Shown: positions 36,106-47,267 of the stretch, in pieces
How positions within the stretch are numbered: position 1 is the first letter of the stretch
Layout: every line of letters begins with the position of its first letter
Assembly: GCA_963680875.1 (NCBI GenBank)
Contig: OY804582.1
Span: forward strand, 50,672,646 to 50,736,645
Length of the DNA stretch: 64,000 nt
From: Bathymodiolus brooksi
Lineage: Eukaryota > Mollusca > Bivalvia > Mytilida > Modiolidae
Direction of reading: 5' to 3'
Position numbers and translations under genes: made by a program
Notes under the pieces: model-generated
Database searches by the model: none
What the model was told of the DNA's origin: nothing
Seen by the model: only the letters and a program-made list of their open reading frames with translations

Positions 36106-37394
36106 AATATATGAACATTGCACATGAGCAATAATCTCCCCGAAAGAGCTCAAATCTTGTGTCACGCGCATATCATTTGCATTACTGTACTGGAACACAG
36201 AACTTTCTACTGTCAAATATTTTGCGAATTGATCTTAAAATCTGCTTTTGAGCGGATTGTTATTCTTATGCAGATGATTTTAGTTAAAATTAAGTGACAT
36301 ATTAAGTGAAAATGTTTAATACAAAAATTCCACGATATTTGCCTTTCATATTACTTTAGTAATATAAACTTTATAATCACCTGTAAGGTAAGTACTTATG
36401 TGCCTGGTATGTTCATACATTTAACAACATTGATATATTATATTTCTTTACATTTGTTGCTTCACAGTACATTACACTACTGACTTATATAATTGGATGT
36501 CAATCTGAAATCTCAAAAACAAACACCACATAATAATAGTTAACATGAAACACCTGGGGAAATAAATCTAGTTTTCCCCTGTGCATGAATAAACACATTA
36601 GTAGTACAAATTCAGGTGGGCCTCTATTTGCCATATATCGTATCATGAATACATTATTGTCATTAAACGTTAAGTATATCAATCGATCAATGAATAGATA
36701 CAACTACCGGTATAATATGTTGCTTTTATTCGTAGATTTATCGGTCAAACTTGTACTGTTCCTTGGTGTAAATAAGGTTTTAAAATTCCAATATAATAAT
36801 ACGAACAATGCAGAGGACGGACAAAGACCATACACATTCCCTTCTATAATATGCACGTTAAGAGTGTGTTAAATTGTATTCTCTACGAGCAGTGCATGTG
36901 ATATAGGGATCCATAGATCAGTAGAAAATTTCCATTTGTATGCAACTAAAATAATATAATTTAGTGTGGTACCATTACATATACAGCTTCATATACTTGA
37001 ATAACTGTAAAACATACAAAAGGGTTTACAGATTTATCAATCCATTAAAAAAGGTAATAATTGAAAATTCGGATCGCATATCTTATCGTACATTTATATA
37101 CATATGAGAAACATGATCAAACATATATTCAAACTACCGAATCATTGACAAAGATATACTCTTGAAAATTTCCATAAAGTAGTTGATCAACAAATAAAAG
37201 CACCCTTTTGTATCCGGATTGACTCTCTACTGTCTTGGTCCTCAGTGTTGTATATTCCATCAGGAAACTGACTAAGAGTTGATTAATAGTTATTATCAAT
37301 TCATATGTTAACGGTAATTAGAAAAGTCGAATGAACCAATATCAGATTGTATCGTAGCTTTATATACATATCAGAAACAATGGGGTCAATGAGT

Positions 37395-37625
37395 TAGTTA
37401 GTTGGATTACCTAACAACTTATACAAGTATATCACCAATACGACGTAGATTCGCGCCAGTCTTTGTAAATTAAAAAAAGGTGCACTCGACTAGCAGCCGC
37501 AAGTGACAAAGCTTACCAGTTGCTTGTCCATGGTCGGTGGCTTCTTCCACAACTAAAACTGGTCGCCATGATATAGCTGAAATATTGCTGAAAGTGGCGT
37601 TAAACAGCAAAATCCAAACCCAAAC
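37395..37625 (+). repeat. SINE or SINE-tail copy
   Basis: It contains GGTCGGTGGCTTCTTCCAC, ACTAAAACTGGTCGCCATGA and AATATTGCTGAAAGTGGCGT, and ends in an A/C-rich tail (AAATCCAAACCCAAACC). The paralog near 27420 lacks this segment, so it is an insertion in this P block. The polymerase III head is not evident. Confidence 0.6.
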
Positions 37626-37889
37626 CAATGATAAAAACGAAATTCAATTTACCGAACGACTTAAATAGACTTACACAATAAACTTTCCAAAAGTTCACTG
37701 ATCAACAAATATCAATATCAATAAATTTTAGATGTTAATGCATTTGTGTGTCTGGATTGACAACCTCTGGGTAATATCACTCGCTCAAACCGAACTTTGC
37801 ATCCGGATCGACTCTCTCTCTACTGAGTTGGTCCCCAGTGTTGTATTAACTGAAGACAATGACAAAGCGGTGATCAATTGTTTTTATTC

Positions 37890-38075
37890 ATTCATATATT
37901 TACAATAATTAGTCCAATGCACCAATCGAGAAACTATAATGGTGTTATGCTATCTTTAAAAAATAAACATCACGTAACTGAGGACACCTGCTAATCTTAA
38001 AAAAATAATTGAATAGCGTGGAAGGAATAATCCTCTCCAGGCACGCTTTAAGTCGGAATATTTGAGAGGCAGATA
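37890..38075. repeat. X-block fragment left of gypsy copy 2
   Basis: ATTCATATATTTACAATAAT through GTAACTGAGGACACCTGCTA and TATTTGAGAGGCAGATAG resembles 44940-45150 on the other side of the gypsy element, at perhaps 75% identity. It is in the same orientation, so the element sits between, or replaced sequence between, two related X-block pieces. Confidence 0.55.
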
Positions 38076-38077
38076 GT

Positions 38078-38960
38078 TTAAAAGTCATTGGGGGAGTTAT
38101 ACCTCTCCACGTGTCCATTGGAACAAGGTCGGTATGGAGTCGTCCTGGTCTTATCTATTTCTAATAGCTTACATAATTCATGGAATAATTGACCATCTGA
38201 ATTTTCCCCCTGATCCGTGTGTATTTGCAGAGGACAACCAAACTTTGCAAAACAGTTCTCAATGGTTACTTTTGCAATTGTGTCAGCCTTCATGTTAGGT
38301 AAGGGATAACACACTATTCATGTGGTATATTGATCAATGACCGCCAAGATATACTTATTCCCAGAGTTGCTTTCCACCAGTGGTCCCAAATGTCCATGTG
38401 CACCTTTCCATCAGCACTCCAACATGATATTGACCTAGTTCCCCTCTTCGTTTCCTGCTTAATTATTTGTTAATACTGCATTTCTTGCAAGTTCATACAT
38501 ACAAAATGACGTATTGATGCATGCCGTACCAAATAAACCGTCGGTGCAACCTGTCGAAAGTTTTGTCTCTTCCCAAATGCCCAGCTGTTCTGTTGTCATG
38601 GTAGTACTTTCAAGCCTCCTATTTTAAGGTTTCTGGAACCACTAATAATACCTTTGAACCTGTTAAACCAACCCAGTGGTACATTAGACAACCATTTATC
38701 ATCTCAATCTGAACCTTACAACTCCATAAATGTTTCACTGCAGCATCTGACAATCGCAGTTCAAATATAGATGGTTGACTGCCATCAGTATATTTTAACC
38801 ATGATGCAATTTTTGACAAATCAGGATCCTGTAATTGCTGATTACATATATCCTCGAAGGTCATACCTTCAATCCAGTTTGTACACGACATAGACTGTTG
38901 TTCAATAGATCTTAGAGAGAGCGGTACCACATCATCAATTTCTTCCTCAACTTTTTCCAC
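38078..38960 (-). pseudogene. Gypsy copy 2 integrase region
   Basis: 38960-38619 is the linker and start of the integrase region. The H2C2 zinc-finger part is spread over frames at ~38600-38440 (words HLGRDKTFDRLHR and RTCKKC on translation). 38314-38078 carries the core: QIHTDQGENSDGQLF with the second catalytic Asp and TTPYRPCSNGHVERYN with the catalytic Glu. The frame ends in non-homologous sequence right after this. The GPY/F module and 3' LTR are missing, so the truncation lies at ~38075. Confidence 0.85.
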
Positions 38961-39168
38961 TTATTTGGGCTCGGGCACAATAATCACAAGAAAGCGTCGG
39001 TCAATCTGCTCCTGCAAAGTAATTGTCTCAGGGGTCTAGACTATCCGGTATTCTACGCAAATTATCAGCGTTTGTGTGCTTGTTTCCCGGATGATGTTTA
39101 ATGATCATATCATACTGTGCGAGCTCTTCCATCCATCTGGACAGTTGCTCTTATATGTTTCTGAACCG

Positions 39169-39354
39169 TTATAGCCAAGAAAAACTGTGATGATATGTTC
39201 GAACAGTACATTTTCGTGCCAGAAGATAATTTCTGAATTGTCGAGTGAAAGTAATCAATGCCAAAAGTTCCTTTCTAGTAGTACAAAAACGTCTCTGGGC
39301 AGGGGATAGTACTTTACTTGCATATGATACTACACATTCCTTGCCACTATGCAC
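39169..39354 (-). pseudogene. Gypsy copy 2 RNase H fragment
   Basis: It reads VVSYASKVLSPAQRRFCTTR and KELLALI, the signature S-x-x-L-x-x-x-E/Q-x-x-Y/F..E-x-L-A stretch of Ty3/gypsy RNase H, including the catalytic glutamate of K-E-L. Flanking parts at 39360-39610 are in other frames. Confidence 0.8.
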
Positions 39355-39618
39355 CTGTATAAGCTCAACAGATACTGTGTGTCTGATGCATCAGTATCAA
39401 GAATAAATGGCTCATCAGCTGAAGGAAATACTAAAGTTACTGAATTGATGATGGACTGCTTGATCTTGTCAAAAGCATCTTGGTGACATTTTTTCCACTC
39501 AAATTTAGATTTGTTCTTAGTTAATTATATGAGAGGTAGTGCTACTTCAGCCAAATTACTAAGGTGATCCCAGTGATAGTTAGCACACCATAGAAAAGAT
39601 TGTACATCCTTCTTTTTT

Positions 39619-40239
39619 CTAGGTGGATGCCATTTCTTGATAGTTTCCACAGTTTCTGGATTTATTGAAATTTCCTTTTCTGATATCAATTTCCCAGGTA
39701 AACGACTTCTTTATTAAATATTGAACATTTTTCAGACTTAAATTTAGATTGTTTTCTTGAAATCGCTCAATAACGGACGTTAAATTTCTTAAATGATCCT
39801 CAAAGCTGTTCCCTATAGCTATCACATCATCAAGATATGCGAGGCACTGGGCCCAGGTTAATCCACACATAATTAATTGCATTTCTCTTTGGGAAAACTC
39901 CGGGCTATTACATAATCCAAAACTGAGCCTTACATGCTGAAACAACCCATATTTAGACAAGAAAGCGGTCTTATGGCGGTCATCCGTATGAATCTGAAAT
40001 TGATAATAACCCGAAGACATATCTAAACAATAGATGAAGGTAGTTCCGCGTAGCTGGTCAATACATGATTCAATGCGAGGCAACGGAAGCGCATCTATAC
40101 GGGTTACAGAGTGAAGTTTTCTATAATCCATACAATAGCGAATGTTTCCGTCCTTCTTCCTGCAGATTACAGAATCTGCAGCCCATTCCGATGAGGGAGG
40201 TTGAATTATTTTCTTTCCCAATAAGTCCATAAAATGCAT
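39619..40239 (-). pseudogene. Gypsy copy 2 reverse transcriptase
   Basis: A 206-codon frame covering RT motifs: YCMDYRKLHSVT, DMSSGYYQFQIHTDD, TAFLSKYGLFQ and the catalytic YLDD (AQCLAYLDDVIA). The sequence frames out after LIKKSFTWEIDI. Upstream, 40776-40372 is the protease-RT linker on a separate frame. RT copies the element's RNA into DNA in cytoplasmic particles. Here the chain of frames is broken, so no full Pol can be made. Confidence 0.88.
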
Positions 40240-40857
40240 TTTGTCTTCTTCTTCAAACCCAAAACGGTGTCCTTCTTAGTCTTTCCTTTATTGGTGTAGC
40301 ATTACCTTTGAAGTGGCCAATATTCATGTCATCAACTGAAAAGGTACCTTGAAACTTGATCAATCATTGTGTCAGTTGAATTTCTTGTTCTTTTGACAAG
40401 TGCTTTTTAGATCTTTCAAGTGTGATGGTACATCACATGGCTCGTCGGTTTCAGTCTGGTTTAGCTGTCTTGTGTGCACTTCATTCCTATCCACAGTAGT
40501 CTCCTCTATGTCATCACATTCTGTGTTGATTGTTTCTTCAACTTCAATGCCCACTCCTTTCGTCAGTGATTTGAACTCATTTATAGCATTATTGAAGACT
40601 ACTGGTATTTCAGCCTTTCTAGGAACAACCACGTAAGGCATTGTGATTACTTTCAAGTCTGGGAATGGTTGAAAACAAACATCAGTGTCAAAGTCATTTG
40701 CAGCAAGTTTCACTGTACATTGAATTCTGGACATCGGAGGGACAGTGATTCGCTTATTTAATTGTATTCGAAACACTTTGATGTCCTTATCTCCAGCTTT
40801 AGCAAACTTCTGATTTCCTATTCTAATTGTAATTATATCTAAGTCAATGATCTCCTG

Positions 40858-41610
40858 TTAATGATGCAACAAATCTCGGCCAATAATGACTGGATCTGTA
40901 ATAAAGAAGGGTAATAACAAAATTACCGAACTCCGAGCAATCTTACAAAAGGAAATAATATTAGCCACAATGAACCTCCATTTTGTTTCTATGTTCCCAA
41001 TGTTGAAACGGGCTGTGTCCCCTGATACAGTCTTGATACAAGTATTGTTCCCTGTCCCTTTCAGGTGAAAAACCTGTGCGCAGCTAACTGGTAATTTCAG
41101 GTTCTTGAAACAATATTCATTTACAACTGTAATTTGAGTCCCAGTATCGACGATTCCATCAATCTTGCGTCCGTTTATGGAGATAGGCAGGACAAGATTG
41201 ATTCCATTATTTGTATCGGTCTTTGAGATTTCTTTCACTTGGAACATACCAGAATCATGTTCATTTTGTTTTGACTTATCCTTGTTCTCCATTACCTCTG
41301 AAGAGAGTTCCTTGCTTGGGCCAGTGGAACTGGCACCCAACACATAATCCCCTATTATATCCTTAGCATAGCATTGTGACGAAGAATCAGCCAATTCACA
41401 AAGATCAGAGAGACCGGCTCTTTCTAAAAGGTTATCCCCTCTTGAGTGTAGGACATTACTATAATTGTTTATACTAGTTGAGTCTTCCAATTTCCTAGTT
41501 GTACCAAAGCCCCCTGATTGCTGATAGGTCGGCGGCTGGGCTACTTCACCGACCATTGATCGTTTAAAGGGTTTGTTCGAGTTCGCGATTTTGATTTTTT
41601 TTTTGGACAT
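40858..41610 (-). pseudogene. Gypsy copy 2 aspartic protease region
   Basis: A 250-codon frame with DGIVDTGTQITVV near residue 155 (D-T-G active site) and, near the end, IIGRDLL, the conserved hydrophobic-G-R-D-L of retropepsin folds. Between them a 53-bp insertion (40904-40956) adds non-homologous residues after KWRFIVAN. The insertion is the terminal piece of the element found at 54110-55033. Copy 1, at 12361-12380, is uninterrupted. Confidence 0.8.
40904..40956 (-). mobile_element. 53-bp insertion: extreme 3' end of the YIDD-RT element
   Basis: GGGTAATAACAAAATTACCG (40909-40928) is the inverse of the terminal sequence at 55012-55031. The insert is flanked by AATA on both sides (40900-40903 and 40957-40960), a possible 4-bp target duplication. 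Copy 1 at 12374-12384 has the uninterrupted protease sequence. Confidence 0.75.
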
Positions 41611-41616
41611 TGATTG

Positions 41617-42423
41617 CTATAATGTCACACTTCTTGACATGAGCAACATCTGAACTCCTGTCCTACTTCTTCCGTTATATTGATTCCGTGACAATAGACT
41701 CAACATTTTGGAAATGTCTTTTTGCATATTTGAAACGCCATTCTCGGTTTGTTCGAGACGATCTTCAAACATTTCCTGAGTCGGGGATTTAAACGGTTTC
41801 CTTTTTAATACCCTCACTGTGGGTTTCCCTGGGTCGTTATCTGACGATTCGTCACTTTCAAAAGTAACATGTTGTACTTTCCGTATCTGTGGCTTTGCAT
41901 TCCCAAATAACACTTTCTGATTATGTATGGAACTCTTGGCGCATTGTAACGCTTGATCGATTCTGGATGGATTTTTATCCATTGCAGCTAATGCTGCCTT
42001 TTTGTCATTGCAACCATTCAAGAAAGCATCAACAGCCATCAATTCAACAATATCTTCAGTGGCTTCGCTGTACCTATCGGTAGCCATTTATTGCACTTTC
42101 TCACCAAGCTCTTCTATTGACTCTTCTACATTTTGCTTTACATCCTGAAGCTGCTTCCTGATTGAATGTGGAAGATCTTTATTACCAAATCGTTGGAACA
42201 TTTTTTCCATCATTAACTTAAAATCCTTTTGTACTGATTGAGGACGCGTACTGAAAAACTTCAAAGCTTTCCCTCGAAAGCATAGAAGAAAATTGTCAAG
42301 TTTCTGGGCATCTGTCCATTCAAAACGCAAGGCAGTATGCGTAAATTGCAGTTGGTATGATTTCCAATCCCCACTTCCATCATAAGTCGACAACTTTGGG
42401 AAATGAGGTAATGCGACCGACAA
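41617..42423 (-). pseudogene. Gypsy copy 2 Gag capsid region and broken zinc knuckle
   Basis: From 42423 the frame gives the retrotransposon Gag capsid pattern (LSTYDGSGDWKSYQLQF .. FRGKALKFFSTRP). A single in-frame TAA at 42090-42088, where copy 1 has GAA, divides it from the continuation (42087-41617). After a frameshift the CCHC zinc knuckle lies at ~41650-41606. Its C-C-S-C and H-Y-S-N-Q-C parts are there, but the residue before the histidine is a TGA stop where copy 1 has GGA. Confidence 0.85.
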
Positions 42424-42489
42424 CGCTTTACTACTGGATTTAACACTCTCGGTTGTTTTCTTAACTTGTTCGCTTCTCTATGTTGTTTC

Positions 42490-43314
42490 TTAAAGATTAT
42501 CATGAGACTCTTTTTCGCTATGTTTTTCTTCTTCTGACATATGTGGACCTTTTATTCTTGGCCCATAAATATTGTTGGGTGCCAATTTATCTATCATTTT
42601 TGTTGTTTTGACATGTTGAATGTCTTCTTCTAACTGTTTTATTCTCTTATTTTGATCTAACAATTGTTTTGCTTGAGCTTTTGCAGTTGCATCTGCCTTT
42701 TCAATGTAATTTGATTGAGCATCTACCTTTTGCATCAATTGATCCCGTTCCGTTTTCAATTCATACATTTTCCCATTTAATTGACTAATTTGTCCCTGAT
42801 AGTGTTCGTTCTGTCTATGAAGCTCCTCTTCCCTTTCTTGCTCGTATTTTGACTCTTGAGTCCTTAAAGCCTCTGTCAATCTAGACATACTCTCTTCTCC
42901 TTCACTAAGCTTATCAGCCAACAGCTCATTTTGTCTAGTAATTGCTGTCAATTCACTTTGCAATGTGTCTATATTCGCTTGTAGATTTTCGTTTGCCTTT
43001 CTAAGCTCCATGGTATTGGTCACATCAGCTTGTTTGATAATAGGTACCTCTGTTTTGTACTTCTCCATGAACTGTTTCCTGTTATCCTCCCTCACAGACT
43101 CTGTTTCATCTATCTCAAAGGTTATTCTACCACTCATCACTAGTGGGTCCCAAATATGAGACGGTACCCCATTTATCAACTTAAGTGATTCTAAGTTCAG
43201 AGCAGCCTTTGACCTGTCTTTAATAATCATTCCTGATCTTTTTTCTCTTCTATCTGTGATGGTCATAAACTCATCCTTTGTGGCAGTATTTATATTATTT
43301 GGTTTCTTTGACAT
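42490..43314 (-). pseudogene. Gypsy copy 2 Gag N-terminal region with long coiled coil
   Basis: A 274-codon frame starting at an ATG (43314). Residues ~1-90 are polar and unassigned. Residues ~95-245 are a heptad-like, Gln/Glu/Lys/Leu-rich coiled coil (QLNGKMYELKTERDQLMQKV, then KQLLDQNKRIKQLEEDI). The capsid-like part follows in another frame after a shift near 42490. A long coiled coil ahead of the capsid is unusual for typical gypsy Gag and may assist particle assembly. Copy 1 has lost most of it. Confidence 0.8.
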
Positions 43315-44920
43315 ATTTCTAAATTTAAATTTTCAACTTTGAAATATTTATTGAGTTATATATTATTTTAATTTTATTCCAATTTTAGCTAAAACTAATA
43401 AACTAAGTGTTAGGCAAGAGCTAACCTGCAGAACAATTTTCGTGACTTTAATTCCGAATAATCGTCAAGCAAGGGATACCTGCAAAGCAATTCCCCAAAC
43501 TTTAATTCAAAATTGTTATGCAAAGGGAATCAGCAAAGCAATTTTACTAACTTGATTACATAAAATGTAGAGTATAGGTAACCTGCACGACTTTCATTCC
43601 CTGAATTTAATTGGTTGCTATTACTAAACTTTATTCATAACTTGATTAAATAAAATGTCGAATAAGGGTAACCTGCACGACTTGCATTCACTGAATTTAT
43701 TTTTTTGTTAATCAGACTACTAGAATATGTCACCAATTTACAAGACTGACAACAAACTATTGATCTTTTCGCTTTTTTTTATTACTTGAAACTCTGAACT
43801 GTTTTCCTTCTGAAAATCAAAGTTAAATTATTGCTTAATTCTAAGACAAAATGCTGCAACTTAATAACATTTCAATCTATAGACTTGGCCAGTCCTCAAG
43901 GCAACCAATTTAATTTGCGAAATAAAAATCAAACTTTAGTATATTGAAATCAATCATCATTACTTCACTCACTGTGTGTCTCCATAGCAATTGTAACTCT
44001 CGGCTTACGATTTCAAATTTGTTCTTTGAAATAGCTTAAATTGAACTGTTATTATTCAAATGATTTTACTATTTATCAAGCTTAATCAACAGTCATAACT
44101 TGTATATATTTATTTCTAAACCGTTTTATAGAAGAAACACGCGTACACACAATTTCAGTTTCAACATGTTTAACTGATGCAAAACTTTGCTTCAAACTAG
44201 TAAGGGACAGCAAGCTGACAAAGTGTGTATTTATGTTGTGTCATCTGATTTTTTCCAAAGAGCTCAGTCCAGGTCAACCGTTCTGAACTCTTATTATTGC
44301 CTCTTAACCCTATTATTAACCACCCGAGATGAAAAGTATCAATTATACACGAATAACTAAACGCCAAACAAAAATATGCATGGATGACAAATGTCCAGTC
44401 AACTATAGTAAAAAACAATAAATTTACTACCCCCTTTTTCTTCTCTAGTTTAGAAAAATACTTTTCACCAAGGTTTATAAACATGAAAAAATATGGGGCG
44501 AGCCTTTTCATTTTGTGCAGCAATTGTGCTTAAATACCAACACAAATCAAAGCAACAGCTTGAACCTTGTACCAGTTCACCGTATTCTTTGCACAGTGAA
44601 CACTATTCGGCAAACTCCATGCCTTTTTTTTTCTTTTTTTTTTTAAATTTTTATCAGTCTAATTTCTTTATTAACCGTGAGTAAAACAAATAAATATCAG
44701 CCAGAAATAGGACTACAACTATAAATAAGGCCCACGAAAAGAATAATTCACGTCACCGATATTGTATCCGATGAAATGAAAATTTGACAAATCTCCCGCA
44801 CCGTCTGCATGAGAAATTCGAAGCCCGCGAAAATTTGACAAAAATAAACTGGTGTCTTCAGGCTTTTCACATCTCACACCAATATTGCAGAGTTGATGGC
44901 ATGCGAAATGACTTATAAGA
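43315..44920 (-). repeat. Gypsy copy 2 leader / presumed LTR-side sequence
   Basis: Sequence upstream of Gag, matching 14300-15790. It contains the 90-bp tandem duplication (GTAACCTGCACGACTT.CATTC at ~43578 and ~43668) and related GCAAGGG..CCTGCA words at 43410-43540. The minus-strand purine run AGAGAAGAAAAAGGGGG is at ~44455-44436. No second LTR copy exists in the window, so the LTR end points and primer-binding site are not assigned. The outer border is near 44920, where X-block sequence resumes. Confidence 0.6.
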
Positions 44921-44939
44921 ATTTATCCATTGATATTAT

Positions 44940-45430
44940 TAATTCATATATTAACGATAATTACGAAAGTCCAATGAACCAACCGATTAACAATAATGGC
45001 ACAGTGCTTTCTCAAGGAGTAAATCTCACTTAACTGAGGACACCTGATAACTTCATTAAGACAAAATATTGGATGACGTGGTTTAAATAATCTTTACCAG
45101 GCAGCATGGAATATCAGAGAAAAATGCAAATCTTTGAGAGTAAGAAAACTAAATAGCTTAAAACAGGATAGCCAAAACCCCATAATTGTATCCATGTCTG
45201 AGGAAGATGAACCTTAGATTTAGCAATATATACAACACCTACTAACTGTATATTACAATAATACTTACATCATGTCAATAATAGTCATCGGAAGGTAAAA
45301 TTCGTAATATCTAATTTAACTTTAAGTTGTTCGTACCACGATGATGTTGATTGAACATAGAAATTAATGAGCTATCATCGTAATCACTAAGGTTAATCTT
45401 CTTCAGACATTGATATACACTTAAGTTTAC
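44940..45430. repeat. X block with foldback 45195-45409
   Basis: It aligns closely with 15800-16300: same TTAACGATAATTACGAAAGT start, same 215-bp foldback length, same spacing. After the foldback it jumps directly to R-block sequence (GTAAACATATTAAGTCG), having lost the ~1.2 kb that follows the foldback at 16290-17510. Confidence 0.8.
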
Positions 45431-47267
45431 GCATAAACAGTAAACATATTAAGTCGATATTTAATGCTTCAGTAACTCGATTCATAAAAGGACATTCGCT
45501 GACTTTAATTTTTAATGTCTGAAAGACGGTTTGGAAGATTTACGGTACCTGTATCATACACAACTGTAAAATGAGTTACAGCAATTACACCATAAAATAT
45601 GGTACCAGGTATTTTTCTTTGCGGACCAGTAGAAAATATGTTAGAACCAGTGAAATGTGGTAGTAAACTGGCCCTGGACCAGTAATATGTGGATATTTTG
45701 TTTTACCCTTGATGAGTTATTATAAGATGTGCTGCGGTAGGTTGTTTGATCACGAAGTACATCATTGCAGTTTATTTCTGTACTCGTTTGACACTTGTTT
45801 GTTTTATGGAGCTCCTGTTGTCCGAGTTTCTGTTATTTTTATTCGTGTTTGCACTCATGTTGGTTTGTTTTATTTCAGACTTGGACTTCGTGCCTTCAGC
45901 GTTGTCGAAATTTTTTGCATTTGTAAAATAAAAACAAAACCAACTACCGGTTGCGTTGGTGTATATAAACAAATTGCAGGTCTGTATGTTATAGACTTTT
46001 AAATATTTCATCTGATTCCCCGGTTACACCAACAAGTACAACTTATTGATAATACTATATAAGTACCAATTTATGTATAATGATAATATTAAGGTTATCC
46101 TATATATAGAAATGAAACCTCTTGGTGTGTGTGCTATCAAAGTTTTAAACTATAAAACAAATATACAATGACGTATGCATTTCGAACTCATCATCAATCT
46201 TTAGTTTTCTGTGTAGTGTATTATAGGTCATGGTTTGTCCGTGTGTCCTTTGTATTGTCTTTCCCTCTCTCATTTACGACTTCTGATTTCCTCTTTGATA
46301 TCTTCATTTGTTGTTGAGTACATATTACATATCAACTTCAGGGGAAATGACACCTATCATGCCTTCGTAATTAGTGATAATTGTTGTAGATCTTACAGTT
46401 ACCGTCACGTAGAAACACCGTACAGAATAATAACCTTCTTGAATATAATTTGTTTCCAATCAGATTGTTATCATGCCTATCATGTCCTTTATTCGTATGA
46501 GGTAGAGTTCAAAAAGGGACATGTCGAGAATAATTTAAATAATCTATCCCTATCCTTTTATTTTATGTTCCCCAATTAATTATAGGTTTGATGATTTCGT
46601 TGTTCGCATCTATCCCGTTGGGTTTTAAATAAAATATATCACATATATAGCTGGTATGCTTCACGAATTGAGATACACCTCGACAATGACAGTGAGGACT
46701 AGTTAGGAACGAAACCTTACGACAAAACCTTTCTTCATTCATCACTCATCAACGGGTTTGTAACAAGAGTAACACGAAGGGTGCTACATGTGGAGTAGAA
46801 ACTACTTACCCTTTCGGGTCATATGTGTTTACTCAAGTTTGATGGAGGGGCTCGTGGTGCTCTTTCTGTGGTTCTCTGTCTCATCTTTTAGACATTGGAT
46901 TGTCTTTCATATTATTTCTTTTCTATCGGCAAACTTTTCCTACACGCATATTCCTTCTTCTAGATGTGGAATTAGCCAACCTTTGTAGTCTCCGGAACTT
47001 TGATTTATGTATGTTCTATGCTGAATTCGTTCTCGAATAAGTATATAAGATGACAAAGCACAAAAGTTGTGCTATCAAGAAAATCCAACCTTGGTACAAT
47101 GTTATTGTGAAAAGTGTGTTTGTCGATTGGTTTTTGAATGCCTGCAAATATATGTTTGTATAAATATTACATACCTTTGCTAAATGACCAATCTTTCCTT
47201 TACTGACGAAAACTATGTAGATAAAATTGACGAGCGAAATCAGTTTCCATATCACATATGTGTCAGT
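45431..47267. repeat. R block, copy 3
   Basis: Aligns with 17520-18977. It keeps the GACTTGGACTTCGTGCCTTC stretch deleted in copy 1. Non-coding; short ORFs do not persist across copies. Confidence 0.75.

Larger units (their letters stand above)
34950..37390. repeat. P block, copy 2, with ~690-bp insertion (35655-36355)
   Basis: It aligns with 24900-27400 and 58500-59120. Relative to 59075-59100 it has extra sequence between TTTAAAGTAATATTAC (35640s) and CATATTACTTTAGTAA (~36349). These ends are inverse over ~11 bases, suggesting short terminal inverted repeats. The insertion holds a minus-strand SINE tail (36000-36105) and a 42-bp tandem pair (35825-35908). The rest has no conserved coding frame. 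Confidence 0.55.
38078..43314 (-). pseudogene. Ty3/gypsy retrotransposon copy 2: gag-pol, missing 3' end
   Basis: Minus-strand pieces run from Gag (43314) to the integrase core (38078) in the order Gag, protease, reverse transcriptase, RNase H, integrase, the Ty3/gypsy (Metaviridae) arrangement. Catalytic signatures survive: DTG in protease, YLDD in RT, and an H-T-D-Q-G stretch with downstream E-R-Y in integrase. Frames are broken by stops and shifts, and a 53-bp foreign piece interrupts the protease (40904-40956). The sequence stops ~10 residues after the integrase H-V-E-R-Y motif, so the integrase C-terminus and 3' LTR are absent. It is non-autonomous now. Confidence 0.9.

Noticed and set aside
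37890..45150. The similar sequences flanking gypsy copy 2 as its LTRs
   Set aside because: They also occur at 15800 and 28400 without an adjacent element terminus and belong to the X block; identity between the two is also low for LTRs of one insertion.
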